NCBI GenBank assembly: GCA_030616165.1
Contig: JAUWXV010000008.1
Location: forward strand, 1 to 33,567
Direction: 5' to 3'
From: a bacterium
Lineage (GTDB): Bacteria; SM23-31; JAUVVT01
DNA length: 33,567 nt
This document shows positions 16,631-25,900 of the stretch, piece by piece (the stretch's first letter is position 1; each line of letters opens with the position of its first letter). Made by a program: the position numbers and the translations under genes. The notes under the pieces are model-generated. The model made no database searches. It was given only the letters and a program-made list of their open reading frames with translations, and was not told the DNA's origin.

Positions 16631-16993
16631 ACTGATAAACTTAAATCTTAATTAAATTTTGAAAACAATAAATTTTCATAATGTAAAAACATTTTAGTAA
16701 ATTATAATATTAATAACCTTTAAGTAAAAAATGTTGCATATCCACCAAAGGTAAAAATTTAACTTAATTTCATACTTTTTTTGAAATATATTTATAATTT
16801 AATTGTATTATTATAAATATGACAAGAATGCCTGATTGTTTTTCCTTAATAGAGGAGAAATTTAAGCATTCAGAATATTCAGGATAATTTTAAGTTTTAT
16901 TTTCCGCCTGAGGCGGAAACGTTTTATCAGAGAATATTTTCTTTTTCAAAATAGATTATTACTATTAACTAAAAATAAATTCAAAGGAGGTAA
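16631..16993. other. AT-rich intergenic region with one hairpin
   Basis: 363 bases between the GH57 gene and the GalT-like gene. No supported ORF is present; a 22-codon frame near 16819 has no ribosome site and was not called. The only structure is the palindrome at 16901-16919. The promoter for the downstream gene is presumably here, but I see no convincing match. Confidence 0.5.
16901..16919. repeat. Perfect short palindrome
   Basis: TTTCCGCCT-G-AGGCGGAAA has 9-base arms, about 75 bases before the GalT-like start codon. A related but degenerate TTTTCCGCCTCAGG occurs at 18046-18058, just after the same gene. It may be a repeat unit, or a hairpin or operator in the leader. Confidence 0.5.
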
Positions 16994-17992
16994 ATGTCAC
17001 AACTTCGCAAAGACCCGATACTTGGCAGATGGGTGATAATTGCAGAAGAACGCGCTCGCCGCCCAACCGATTTTACACCTCTCCCTGAGACACCTTCAAA
17101 AGGAGCATGCCCATTCTGTGAAGGCAACGAACATATGACTCCAAAAGAAATCTTTGCATACCGCAATCCTGGTAGTTCACCCAACGGTCCGGGCTGGAAA
17201 ATCAGAGTAGTTTCAAATAAATATCCTGCATTAAGAGTAGAAGGTAATCTTGACAAAAGAGGAGATGGAATATACGATAGAATGAATGGAATCGGAGCAC
17301 ATGAGGTGATTATCGAAACCCCTGAACATGTGACTTCTATTACTGATATACCAGATGAACATGTAGCGGATATCATAAATATTTACAAAGAAAGAATGCT
17401 TGACTTGAAAAAGGATAAAAGGTTTTTATCCGGGATGTTATTTAAAAACGTCGGGGCTGCATCAGGCGCATCCTTAGAACATACTCATTCGCAGCTCATA
17501 ATTCTTCCATCTGTTCCAATCAGAGTGAAACAGGAAATGGACGGTTCCATGGAATTCTTCAAATACAGAGGAAGGTGCGTTTATTGTGATATTATAAGGC
17601 AGGAGAGTGAACAAAAAGAAAGAGTTGTTTGTGAAATAGATAGTTTTATTGCTATTGCTCCTTATGCATCAAGGTTTCCATTTGAAGTATGGATACTGCC
17701 AAAACAGCATCAATCCCACTTTGAAGATATTACCGAATCCGATTTGTGGGGGATTGTAAAATGTCTTAAAACTGTGCTTATAAAACTCGAAAGCACCCTT
17801 GAACGTCCGCCGTATAACTATATGATACATACATCCCCATTTAATACCAATAATATGGAATATTATCACTGGCACATTGAAATCACACCAAGACTGACAA
17901 GAGTTGCGGGCTTTGAATGGGGAACAGGTTTCTATATAAATCCTGTATTACCTGAACAAGCAGCAAAATTTTTAAGAGAAGTGCAATTATAA
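16994..17992 (+). CDS. galT: Galactose-1-phosphate uridylyltransferase family protein
   Basis: A 332-residue HIT-superfamily nucleotidylyltransferase. The N-terminal RKDPILGRWVII and the CPFC zinc pair (C39, C42) are typical. The active site reads LEHTHSQ: catalytic His H165 and Q167 are kept, but the usual HPH has Thr in place of Pro. A second CVYC pair (C195, C198) and a C-terminal HWHIE motif complete the two-domain fold. It transfers a nucleotidyl group between sugar phosphates through a His-linked intermediate. UDP-glucose/galactose-1-phosphate is the default reading; ADP-glucose-type activity in the same family is possible. An excellent Shine-Dalgarno (AAAGGAGG) fixes the ATG. Confidence 0.88.
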   Translation: MSQLRKDPILGRWVIIAEERARRPTDFTPLPETPSKGACPFCEGNEHMTPKEIFAYRNPGSSPNGPGWKIRVVSNKYPALRVEGNLDKRGDGIYDRMNGIGAHEVIIETPEHVTSITDIPDEHVADIINIYKERMLDLKKDKRFLSGMLFKNVGAASGASLEHTHSQLIILPSVPIRVKQEMDGSMEFFKYRGRCVYCDIIRQESEQKERVVCEIDSFIAIAPYASRFPFEVWILPKQHQSHFEDITESDLWGIVKCLKTVLIKLESTLERPPYNYMIHTSPFNTNNMEYYHWHIEITPRLTRVAGFEWGTGFYINPVLPEQAAKFLREVQL

Positions 17993-18075
17993 ATAAATTA
18001 CTCTGCCACTATTTTGAAAAAGAGGAAAATGGACAAAAAGTTTCTTTTCCGCCTCAGGCTTATTTGTGGCGGAGA

Positions 18076-18105
18076 CCACTTTCTTTGAAAAGAAAGTGGG
18101 TTTTT
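18076..18105 (+). terminator. Rho-independent-type terminator after the GalT-like gene
   Basis: A perfect 11-base stem CCACTTTCTTT / AAAGAAAGTGG with a 2-base loop is followed by GTTTTT. It lies 84 bases after the stop codon. The stem is partly AT-rich, so its efficiency is uncertain. Confidence 0.6.
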
Positions 18106-18171
18106 AAAAAAAATTAGAATTTTTTAACACATTTTACTAAAACTTTCTCAAATTATTATGCATAAATGCAA

Positions 18172-18195
18172 GGGCAATTAATGAATTGCCCCTAC
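18172..18195. repeat. REP-like hairpin
   Basis: GGGCAATT-AATG-AATTGCCC followed by CTAC. It has the same end as the repeats at 712-739 but a different matching stem. It lies in the 327-base gap between the GalT-like and prenyltransferase genes, which otherwise shows only the terminator. Confidence 0.65.
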
Positions 18196-18319
18196 AAAAT
18201 AAAATCTGGGTTCATTATATTTAGTTAAGCAAAACATATTTTATGTATAATATCTGCCATTGATAGAAACACAAAATCACACAAATAAAAAATAGAACAT
18301 TCAAAAAAAAAGGATAGTT

Positions 18320-19216
18320 ATGAAAATAAAGACCTATTTAATTGAAACTCGCCCACATTTTCTTATTCTCACATTTGTTCTGATATTTTTAAGTGCTTCA
18401 ATGAGTTGGTATTCTGGATATTTTAACCTCGTTTATACCATACTGGCATTTTTAGGGCTCCTCTTCTTGCATACAAGTACCAATGTCCTGAACGACTATT
18501 ACGATTACAGAAGCGGGATTGACCTTAACACAGAACCCACACCTTTCAGCGGAGGAAGCGGTATGCTTGTATCCGGTCAGCTTTCCGCAAAGGAAACTTT
18601 TTGGATGGGAATTATATCATTCATTCTCGCTGTGCCGATTGGGGCATACTTTGTCTTTATCAAAGGATGGGAAATCCTGCCGATATTTATTATTGGTTCA
18701 ATTCTTGTGCTATTCTACACAAGTCACATCACAAAAGTGGGGGTGGGAGTCAGTGAAATATCCGCTGGGTTAGGACTTGGCACTCTTCCAGTATTGGGAG
18801 TATATATTATCCTTAATCAAGGATATTCTTTACCAGCAGTATACGCATCTATACCATCAGGTATTCTTGTATGCAACCTTTTATTCTTGAATGAATTTCC
18901 TGATGTTGATGCAGACAAGAAAGGCGGAAGAAAAAATCTTCCCATAATCCTTGGAAAAGATAAAGCTGCAATTCTTTATTCCATACTAACATCTATGGTC
19001 TATATCTGGATTATCCTGGGTTGTGTTCTAAGGATGATGCCTTCATTCACATTAATTGCCCTGCTTACAATACCTTTTGCTGTTAAAGCAATTAAAGGCT
19101 CAATCGCTCACTCGAATAAGGAAAAGTTGGTACCCGCATTGGGTGCTAATGTTATTGTGGTTTTAGCCACGCAATTTCTTATGGGTGTTGGCTATATACT
19201 GGCAAAATTGATTTAA
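18320..19216 (+). CDS. UbiA-superfamily prenyltransferase (MenA-like)
   Basis: A 298-residue integral membrane prenyltransferase with about eight or nine hydrophobic segments. The first Asp-rich Mg-diphosphate motif is NDYYDYRSGID (N58-D68) and the second is DVDAD (D195-D199) followed by KKGGRKNLP. The order and spacing match 1,4-dihydroxy-2-naphthoate polyprenyltransferase, which attaches an isoprenoid tail in menaquinone synthesis at the inner membrane. No other quinone gene is nearby, so the aromatic acceptor is inferred. The ATG follows AAAAGGA with suitable spacing. Confidence 0.85.
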   Translation: MKIKTYLIETRPHFLILTFVLIFLSASMSWYSGYFNLVYTILAFLGLLFLHTSTNVLNDYYDYRSGIDLNTEPTPFSGGSGMLVSGQLSAKETFWMGIISFILAVPIGAYFVFIKGWEILPIFIIGSILVLFYTSHITKVGVGVSEISAGLGLGTLPVLGVYIILNQGYSLPAVYASIPSGILVCNLLFLNEFPDVDADKKGGRKNLPIILGKDKAAILYSILTSMVYIWIILGCVLRMMPSFTLIALLTIPFAVKAIKGSIAHSNKEKLVPALGANVIVVLATQFLMGVGYILAKLI

Positions 19217-19555
19217 TAACCGAATGCTGATAAATTTTTATTTTTCATAATAAATTCTACTTTACTCCAGCATTTCATGTCTCTTAATAAAATTTAAATA
19301 TCTCTATAAAGTGAGAAACAACTGTTCTAATTTTGGTAGTATGAAGATTTTTTTATATCAATAATCAAGTTATATAATTGGGGTCTACTGAAAAAGTTTC
19401 AGAAACTATATAAGTACTTGATATTATGATAATTATTTATTATAATGAAGCAATTCAAAAGGTTAAAAATGCACATAAATTTCAAATTATCCTGAAAAAA
19501 GCTTGCACTTTAACATAAAAATTACTCCAATTTTTAGTTGACCCTAATTAAGATC

Positions 19556-19577
19556 GTAGGGGCGGATTTATCCGCCC
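19556..19577. repeat. REP-like hairpin (forward unit of a pair)
   Basis: GTAGGGGCGGAT-TT-ATCCGCCC: 8-base stem with the conserved GTAG head. It is paired with the oppositely oriented unit at 19632-19653. Confidence 0.65.
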
Positions 19578-19631
19578 GAATTCATTGTGCTGTTACTGCT
19601 TAAGACTGTATTCATTAATTATTCAACAAGA

Positions 19632-19653
19632 GGGCGGGTAAACCCGCCCCTAC
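19632..19653. repeat. REP-like hairpin (reverse unit of a pair)
   Basis: GGGCGGGT-AA-ACCCGCCC followed by CTAC: 8-base stem with the conserved end in opposite orientation to 19556-19577. The two could pair over the 54 bases between them. Confidence 0.65.
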
Positions 19654-19741
19654 GGATTTGGAATTGATAATTTGTGCGAAAAGGCATTTAATATATATAA
19701 TTTCTTTTTTCAGTAGACCCTAATTATATTTAGACAAAAAT

Positions 19742-20737
19742 ATGAACTCATCCGAAAGAATAGATAACCTGCTCAACGGTAAACCTGTTGACAGAAAACC
19801 CGTAGTTCCCCTGATTATGAGGTATGCTGCAAAACTGATTGGGAAGCCTTATTCAGAATACTGTAGAGATTATAGAGTGCTTGTTTCGGCTGATATGAAA
19901 AGCTGGGAAATATTACAATATGATATGTTAAGCCCCATATCTGATGCCTTCAGAGAGGCTTATGATTTTGGCGAGAAAGTTGAATTTCCTTATGATGGTA
20001 TCCCATACTGCAAAGACTTTCTAATAAAAGAATACAGTGATATAAGCAAAATCAAAATCCCTGAACAACGCTCGTCTGAAAGGATGTTAGACCGTATAAA
20101 AGCGGTGGAATTATTCAAAGAAGAGGTAGGTGACGAAGTCCCAATTTTGGGATGGGTTGAGGGAGCACTCGCTGAAGCATGTGACTTAAGAGGAGTACAA
20201 ACAACTATGATGGATGTTTATGATAATCCACAATTTTTATTTGAACTTCTTGAAATAATCACCAGAGTTGAAATAGAATTTGCTAAAGAACAGATAAAAG
20301 CAGGTGCTACATTTATCGGTATTGGAGAATCAGTCGGTTCATTAGTTTCCGCAAAAACATACAGAGAATTCGCTCTCCCTTATATGAAAAGAATAATTAG
20401 CGAAATTCATAAAATGAAAGCAAAAGCAAGACTGCATATCTGCGGGAACATAACACATATTCTTGAACTTATACCGGAAACCGACGCTGATATTGTTGAC
20501 CTTGATTGGATGGTTAGTATAAAAGAAGCAAGAGAAAAATTCGGACCAGATATTTGTATAACTGGCAACTTCGACCCTGTTGCTGTTCTTCTCGAAGGAA
20601 CACCTGACGATATAAAAAGGCACATCGAGGAGGAAGAAAAAGAGGGGGGAGATAAATATATGATATGTCCGGGCTGTGAAGTGCCTCCAGATACACCACT
20701 TGAAAATATGCTTGCCTTTTGTCCGGGCAGGCAATAA
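19742..20737 (+). CDS. Uroporphyrinogen decarboxylase-like methyltransferase (MtaA/CmuA type)
   Basis: A 331-residue TIM-barrel protein of the UroD/MtaA family. The zinc-site motif of the corrinoid:CoM-type methyltransferases is present: LHICGN (H232, C234) and CPGCEVPPDTP (C312). True UroD lacks these cysteines, so haem synthesis is unlikely. Methyl transfer between a methyl-corrinoid protein and a thiol or other acceptor is the family role. The C-terminus stops 11 residues after PPDTPL in AFCPGRQ, shorter than usual, and a hairpin repeat begins 11 bases after the stop. The symporter follows 59 bases downstream, suggesting a shared transcript. No corrinoid protein is encoded here. Confidence 0.82.
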   Translation: MNSSERIDNLLNGKPVDRKPVVPLIMRYAAKLIGKPYSEYCRDYRVLVSADMKSWEILQYDMLSPISDAFREAYDFGEKVEFPYDGIPYCKDFLIKEYSDISKIKIPEQRSSERMLDRIKAVELFKEEVGDEVPILGWVEGALAEACDLRGVQTTMMDVYDNPQFLFELLEIITRVEIEFAKEQIKAGATFIGIGESVGSLVSAKTYREFALPYMKRIISEIHKMKAKARLHICGNITHILELIPETDADIVDLDWMVSIKEAREKFGPDICITGNFDPVAVLLEGTPDDIKRHIEEEEKEGGDKYMICPGCEVPPDTPLENMLAFCPGRQ

Positions 20738-20748
20738 AATGATTGGTA

Positions 20749-20770
20749 GGACGGACATTCTTGTCTGTCC
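20749..20770. repeat. Hairpin repeat in the methyltransferase-symporter junction
   Basis: GGACGGACA-TTCT-TGTCTGTCC: 9-base stem with one G-T wobble. A similar unit (GGTCAGACA / TGTCTGACC) lies at 22432-22453, so this is a second dispersed hairpin family. It lies before the symporter's likely ATG and could modulate downstream expression. Confidence 0.6.
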
Positions 20771-20796
20771 AAAGAAATGTAACACAAGGAAATTTT

Positions 20797-22194
20797 ATGA
20801 TTTATTTCTGGGTAATAATAATATATTTGATTTTTCTGATTGGGGTTGGATTATACCGCAGCGGTTCCGTAAAAACGCAGGAAGATTTTATGGTAGCGGG
20901 GAGAAAACTCGGAGCAGGGGTATTAGTCGGGACACTTCTTGCTACCTGGATTGGTTCGGGAAGCATAATCGCAAGCGCCGGTTTAGCATATAATAAAGGA
21001 TTCCCGGCATTATGGTTTGATGCTGGTGTATGGGCTGCGATAATCATCCTTTATCTTATAGCGGGAAGAGTCAGATTATTTGCTATGTACACAGTCCCTG
21101 ACATTCTTGAAGCAAGATATAATAAATATGCAAGGATTCTTGGAACAATCACTACCATAGTTGCTTACACGGCAATTGCCAGTTATCAGTTCAAAGCCGG
21201 AGGAATGATTCTCAATATAGTCGCAGATGTTCCTACTGACATAGGAATCCTTATCACCGCGGCGTTTGTCATTGGATATACTGTTATTTCCGGATTGATA
21301 TCTGTTGCCTATACCGGGGTGGTTAACGGTGTGGTAATGCTCATCGGGATTTTCGTTTGTTTACCATTTCTAATAGACAAAGCAGGAGGATGGGGTGAAA
21401 TAGTAAATATTCTTCCTAAAGACAGGTTTCAGGTTCTTGGGTCAATGTCCATTATGGAAGCCTTAGGTTATTCACTCCCGACTATGCTGCTTCTTTTGGG
21501 CGAATCAAATATGTATCAGAGATTTTTCTCTGCAAAGGATGCGAACACCGCAAAAAAATCGGTTGTGGGATGGTTTTTCGGAACTATTATCATCGAAACA
21601 ATCATCGTAGTGATTGCAATTATTGGCAGCAGTATATTTTTAGATATAAATCCTGAAATGGTAATTCTTCATTCTGCACGTTATGGTCTTCCGGTTATCG
21701 TTGGATGTGCCCTTCTTGCCGGCGCGGTTTCAATCATTATCTCAACGGGTACTTCATTTCTTCTTGTTCCCTCGATTAACATTATAAGAGACATTTACCA
21801 GCGGTTCATTAATCCCAATGCACCCCAGAAAAAAATACTTCTCTATTCAAGAATTACAGTTGTACTGCTCGGTATATTTGCATTTATGCAGGTGAAATTT
21901 TTTGAAACAATTCTCGAGATGGCTCTCTATGCATACACAATGTATGGAGTCGGCATAACACCAGCAGTAATGGCAGTATTCTTCTGGAAAAGGGTTACAC
22001 CTGCGGGAGGAACTGCTTCTATTGGAGGCGGGATGATTGTTACCGTCATCTGGGAAACGCTCTCAAAACCTTTCGGTATTCCAACAGTTTATCCGGCACT
22101 TTTAACATCACTTTTGCTTTTAATAACGGTAAGTCTTTTAACAAAACCATCCGATGAGGAAAAATGGAAACCATTTTTCAGGAAAGAAGGTTAA
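20797..22194 (+). CDS. Sodium:solute symporter (SSS family)
   Basis: A 465-residue polytopic membrane protein with about 13 hydrophobic helices. It opens with an out-facing short helix (MIYFWVIIIYLIFLIGVGLY) and the family segment EDFMVAGRKLG, then a WIGSGSIIASAGLAY segment in the TM2 region and TVPDILEARYNKYARILG. ATG 20797 is chosen over an in-frame TTG 54 bases upstream for two reasons. AAGGA sits at proper distance before it, and the longer form would translate a hairpin repeat into polar residues absent from the family. It should import a small solute with Na+. The substrate cannot be read from sequence; the methyltransferase upstream hints at a methylated compound, which is inference. 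Confidence 0.87.
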   Translation: MIYFWVIIIYLIFLIGVGLYRSGSVKTQEDFMVAGRKLGAGVLVGTLLATWIGSGSIIASAGLAYNKGFPALWFDAGVWAAIIILYLIAGRVRLFAMYTVPDILEARYNKYARILGTITTIVAYTAIASYQFKAGGMILNIVADVPTDIGILITAAFVIGYTVISGLISVAYTGVVNGVVMLIGIFVCLPFLIDKAGGWGEIVNILPKDRFQVLGSMSIMEALGYSLPTMLLLLGESNMYQRFFSAKDANTAKKSVVGWFFGTIIIETIIVVIAIIGSSIFLDINPEMVILHSARYGLPVIVGCALLAGAVSIIISTGTSFLLVPSINIIRDIYQRFINPNAPQKKILLYSRITVVLLGIFAFMQVKFFETILEMALYAYTMYGVGITPAVMAVFFWKRVTPAGGTASIGGGMIVTVIWETLSKPFGIPTVYPALLTSLLLLITVSLLTKPSDEEKWKPFFRKEG

Positions 22195-22573
22195 AGTTTT
22201 TTACACAAATTTTTTTATTAAAAATTTGCGAATATAAAAATATATCAATTTTTCCCCTTCTAAAAAGATTAAATTATAAGGATCTTTCTGACTTTTTGTG
22301 ATAACTTTTTAATGAAAGCACTAATAGATTAAAAATTAACATAAGGACATATTGTAAAGTGTATATATGTTGACATATTTTGGTAAGACAGACATTCCTG
22401 CTTGCCTTGTGGTCTGTCCTTTAATTATTATGGTCAGACAAGAATGTCTGACCTACTGCCGTTATTAGTTTTCTACAATAATTATGTGAAGCTGTTTTTT
22501 TCTGATTAAAATAACATATACATTCTATTCAAAAATTTAATTATTACAAAATTATAGAAAGAATCAACTATAA
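22195..22573. other. Intergenic region with two hairpin repeats
   Basis: 379 AT-rich bases with no ORF. The only structures are two neighbouring hairpins of the GACAGAC type at 22387-22418 and 22432-22453. No terminator with a T-tract is seen after the symporter. Confidence 0.5.
22387..22453. repeat. Pair of GACAGAC-type hairpin repeats
   Basis: The first unit has stem GACAGAC (22387-22393) / GTCTGTC (22412-22418). The second is a perfect palindrome, GGTCAGACA-AGAA-TGTCTGACC (22432-22453), followed by TAC. It shares the (T)GTCTG(A/T)CC arm with 20749-20770. Confidence 0.55.
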
Positions 22574-22855
22574 ATGCCAAAGTTATTTTCAGAAGAGATA
22601 GAAGTTATATGCGAAGGTAAATTAAAAGAACCTGTCTGTTTTATATGGAGGGATAAAAAATATAAAATCATAAAAATAATTGATACATGGCAGGATTATG
22701 GATTCGGAGCAGGTGCACCGAAAAGAAAAACATGGAGATTGAGAAGACACAGAAACTATTACCGTCTCCTTGCTGATAACGGCAAAAATTATGAAATTTA
22801 TCTCGACAGGAAAAATATATTTAATAAAAAATGGATTTTATATAGAGAATTATGA
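22574..22855 (+). CDS. Small DUF6504-like protein
   Basis: A 93-residue soluble protein. The FIWRDKKYKIIKIIDTWQDYG segment (about 23-43) and KTWRLRRHRNYYRLL resemble the FxWRGRxYxVxxVLxxW...WRV pattern of DUF6504 proteins, with a final WILYREL. It is basic and rich in aromatics, and no enzyme motif is seen. In some bacteria this domain accompanies DNA-repair polymerase genes, but no such neighbour exists here, and function is unknown. It is flanked by repeat-bearing gaps and converges on the RND gene. Confidence 0.65.
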   Translation: MPKLFSEEIEVICEGKLKEPVCFIWRDKKYKIIKIIDTWQDYGFGAGAPKRKTWRLRRHRNYYRLLADNGKNYEIYLDRKNIFNKKWILYREL

Positions 22856-22905
22856 TAAATTAAGATTTGAAAAGAAGTGAACTAATCATACGGACAAGGT
22901 TAAAA

Positions 22906-25900
22906 TCAAAATTCTGTTTCCTGCAATAGAACTTTATATTTTTCAGCCTCATCAGGCAACTTTTTAAAGATTTTATATTTAATATCATCTACTATAGCAT
23001 AAACACATGGTATAACCACAAGAGTAAGTGTAGAGGAGAATATCAATCCCCAGACAATAGTATTAGCCAATGAAGCCCATTGTTCAGACTTGCCTCCCAA
23101 GCCCAATGCCATAGGCAGTAAACCGCCAACAGTCGTGGCTGTGGTCAAAAATATAGGTCTTAATCTAATATGACAGGATTGAATAATCGCTCTCCACTTT
23201 GGATACCCTTTTTGTCTGGACCTGTTTATAAAATCTACCAAAACAATAGAACTGTTTACCGCCACACCAGCCAGAGCAACAATTCCGTAAAGGGTAATAA
23301 TGCTAAATGGACTACCGTCGATTAAAAGACCGAATGTAGCACCTATAAAAGCAAGAGGAATAGTGAATATAATTATAAAAGGCTGAACAAATGACTGGAA
23401 CTGACCACCCAGTATAATATATATCAAAATAATCCCGAAGATAAACAATATTCCTAAACTGTTAAAAGATTCCATATATTCCTCGAATTCACCTCTAAAA
23501 TCGAGTTTATATCCGGGAAATTCTTTGGTGATATCTTTAAATTTTTCTATTAATTCATTATTCACCTTAATAGCAGAAGTAACACTATTGTCAATATCAG
23601 CAGTAACCGTTATAGCCCTTTCACCATCAAACCTGTTTATAGTCGAATATCCTTTTTCAATCTCCAGTTCAGCAATATCTTTTAAAGGAATATACCTGCC
23701 GTCAAAAGTCGCAACTTTAATATTTCTAAAATCCTCGATATTATCCCGTGCATCACTATTAAATTTAACAATCACGTCTATTTCTTCGTCAGCATCTCTA
23801 AGAACTGACGCTTTAATTCCCAAATATGCATTTCTCACAGAAGATGCAATACCCAGAGTATTCATACCGAAAAAGGCTGCTTTTTCTTCATCAATTTTTA
23901 TCCGTAATTCTTTTTTGCCCTGTTCAAAGTCGTCCTTTATATCCTTTACACCTTCCATTTTTGCTAATTCTTCTTTTACCAGTTCGACTACTTCTTCCAA
24001 TTCATCCAGGTATTTTCCTTTCACTTTTACTTCCACCGGGGCTCCTACTGGCGGACCGCCAGAAAATTTGAAAAATTCTAATTTCTTAACCCCAGCAATA
24101 TTTCCAATCTTTCCTCTTAATTCTTCAATAATTTCATCAACTTTTCTCTCTCTATATTTTTCTTCCACCAAATCAACTAATACCTGCCCGACACTTGATT
24201 TATAAATTACATCTGTCTCCGTTTGCAAGAATCCTATAGATGTTATTATTGCATTACGCTCTTTATCCGGTAGCTGCATTGCAATATTTTCAATATGCTT
24301 CATCACTTCATCTGTTTCTTCCAATTTGTTATCTTCCGGCATTTCAACCTGGATAATAAATTGAGGGAACTCATCTCCTTCGAACAATGCTACTCCGATT
24401 ACAGGTATCATTAATAACGAAATTATAAACAAACCAAAAACACCCGCAACTACCCAATATCGTTTTCTCAGGGCTTTTTTCAAAATCTTCAAATATACAA
24501 TCCTGATTCTCTCAAATCTACTTTTTCTTTTCTTCAATTTATTAGTATTTGCCTTACCCCAATCTCCAATATGAGCCGGAAGAATAAAAAATGCTTCAAA
24601 TAGTGATGCAGCAAGCACCAGAGAGACGATAATCGGAATAATTCTCATAAACCTCCCCATAACTCCGGGCATCAATACTAGCGGTAAGAATGCTGCAATA
24701 GTGGTGGCTATCGATGCAAAAATTGGTCTCCCGACTTCACAGGCACCGACAATCGCTGCCCTTTTGGGGTGAAATCCTTTCTGTATATATCGGTGACAAT
24801 TTTCAATTACAACAATAGCATCATCAACAACCATACCCAAAACTAAAACAAGTCCAAAAATAGAATTCCCGTTTAAAGACCTACCGGTTATATACATATA
24901 TAAAAATGTAAACAAAAATGTTACCGGGATTCCGATAGCAGCCATTATTGCATTTCTTTTACCTAAAAACACCCATAAAAGTATGATTACTAAAATTAAT
25001 CCCATCAGTGCATTGGATTGTAAAATGTTCAATATGTCTTTAATATAAATAGACGAATCGTTGGTTATTGTAAATTTGATATCCCTTTCATATCTTTCCT
25101 GATATTGAGCAACAATCTCTTTAATCTGGCCTATAATTTCAATCGAATTTCCTTTCTCTTTTTTTGACATTGAAAGAGATACCACCGGTTTTTCGTCCAA
25201 CCTGGATTTTACCCTGTAGTCTTTATATGTATCCAGAACACGAGCGACATTTTCAATCTTTATATATCCCCCTTTTGGATTTATTCTCACTATAATATTT
25301 TCTATTTCACTGGGGTCTTCGATTTCTCCGATAGTTCTTATTAAAAATTCTGATTTCGCAGACTTTAATGTTCCTCCTGGAACATTCATATTTCTTGACC
25401 CGATTGCATTCACAATCTCATCGAAAGTTATATTAAAGGCATTCATTCTGCCCGGGTCAACCTCAATCCAGATTTCTCTGTCTCTGAGCCCGCTGATTTC
25501 AACTCTACTCACGTTTTTAATTTGTATGACATCATCTTTAAAACTCTCCACTATTTTTTTAATCTCTCTTTCAGGCAAATCACTGCTCAGATTAACAGAA
25601 ATCATAGGCATAAAATCTGTCGAACTGAAGCTCATTGCATATGGGTCATTAGCATCTTGGGGGAGTGTTCTGGCAACTGCATCAATTTCTGCGCGTAAGT
25701 CCATAAAACGTTTGTCGAATTCATCAGAATCAATATTTTCAAACTTAACAGCTATAAACGACTGTCCCTCTGAAGACCCGGATGATATAAAATCTATCCT
25801 ATCTACACTTTCAATGGCATCTTCAATTGGTTTGGTGATTAATTCCTCCATTTCCTCAGGGGAAACACCAGGATAAATTGAAGTTATGAAAACCCAGTTC

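Larger units (their letters stand above)
19374..19727. mobile_element. Composite MITE-like element with three end-like sequences
   Basis: The outer inverted repeats are about 22 bases with one mismatch: ATAATT(G/A)GGGTCTACTGAAAAA at 19374-19395 and its complement ending at 19727. A third, diverged right-end copy, TTTTTAGTTGACCCTAATTA, lies at 19531-19550 in the same orientation as the right end. Two REP hairpins in opposite orientation (19556-19577, 19632-19653) occupy the space between the internal and outer right ends. No transposase is encoded. This looks like nested or tandem non-autonomous elements. Confidence 0.6.
19217..19741. other. Gene-free region filled by repeats
   Basis: 525 bases without an ORF. 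Most of it (19374-19727) is the composite inverted-repeat element described separately, with a pair of REP hairpins inside. The remainder is AT-rich with no recognisable site. The downstream gene starts only about 15 bases after the element, so its promoter may lie within the element. Confidence 0.6.

Noticed and set aside
16819-16887. 22-codon ORF before the GalT-like gene
   Set aside because: No ribosome site and no neighbours suggesting a leader peptide.
20743-20796. TTG start giving an 18-residue longer symporter
   Set aside because: It would translate a hairpin repeat, adds polar residues not expected in the family, and the ATG at 20797 has a good ribosome site.
23525-24205. Open 226-residue frame antisense to the RND gene
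   Set aside because: Shadow frame, Ser/Phe-rich, with no ribosome site and no recognisable domain, opposite a well-supported gene.
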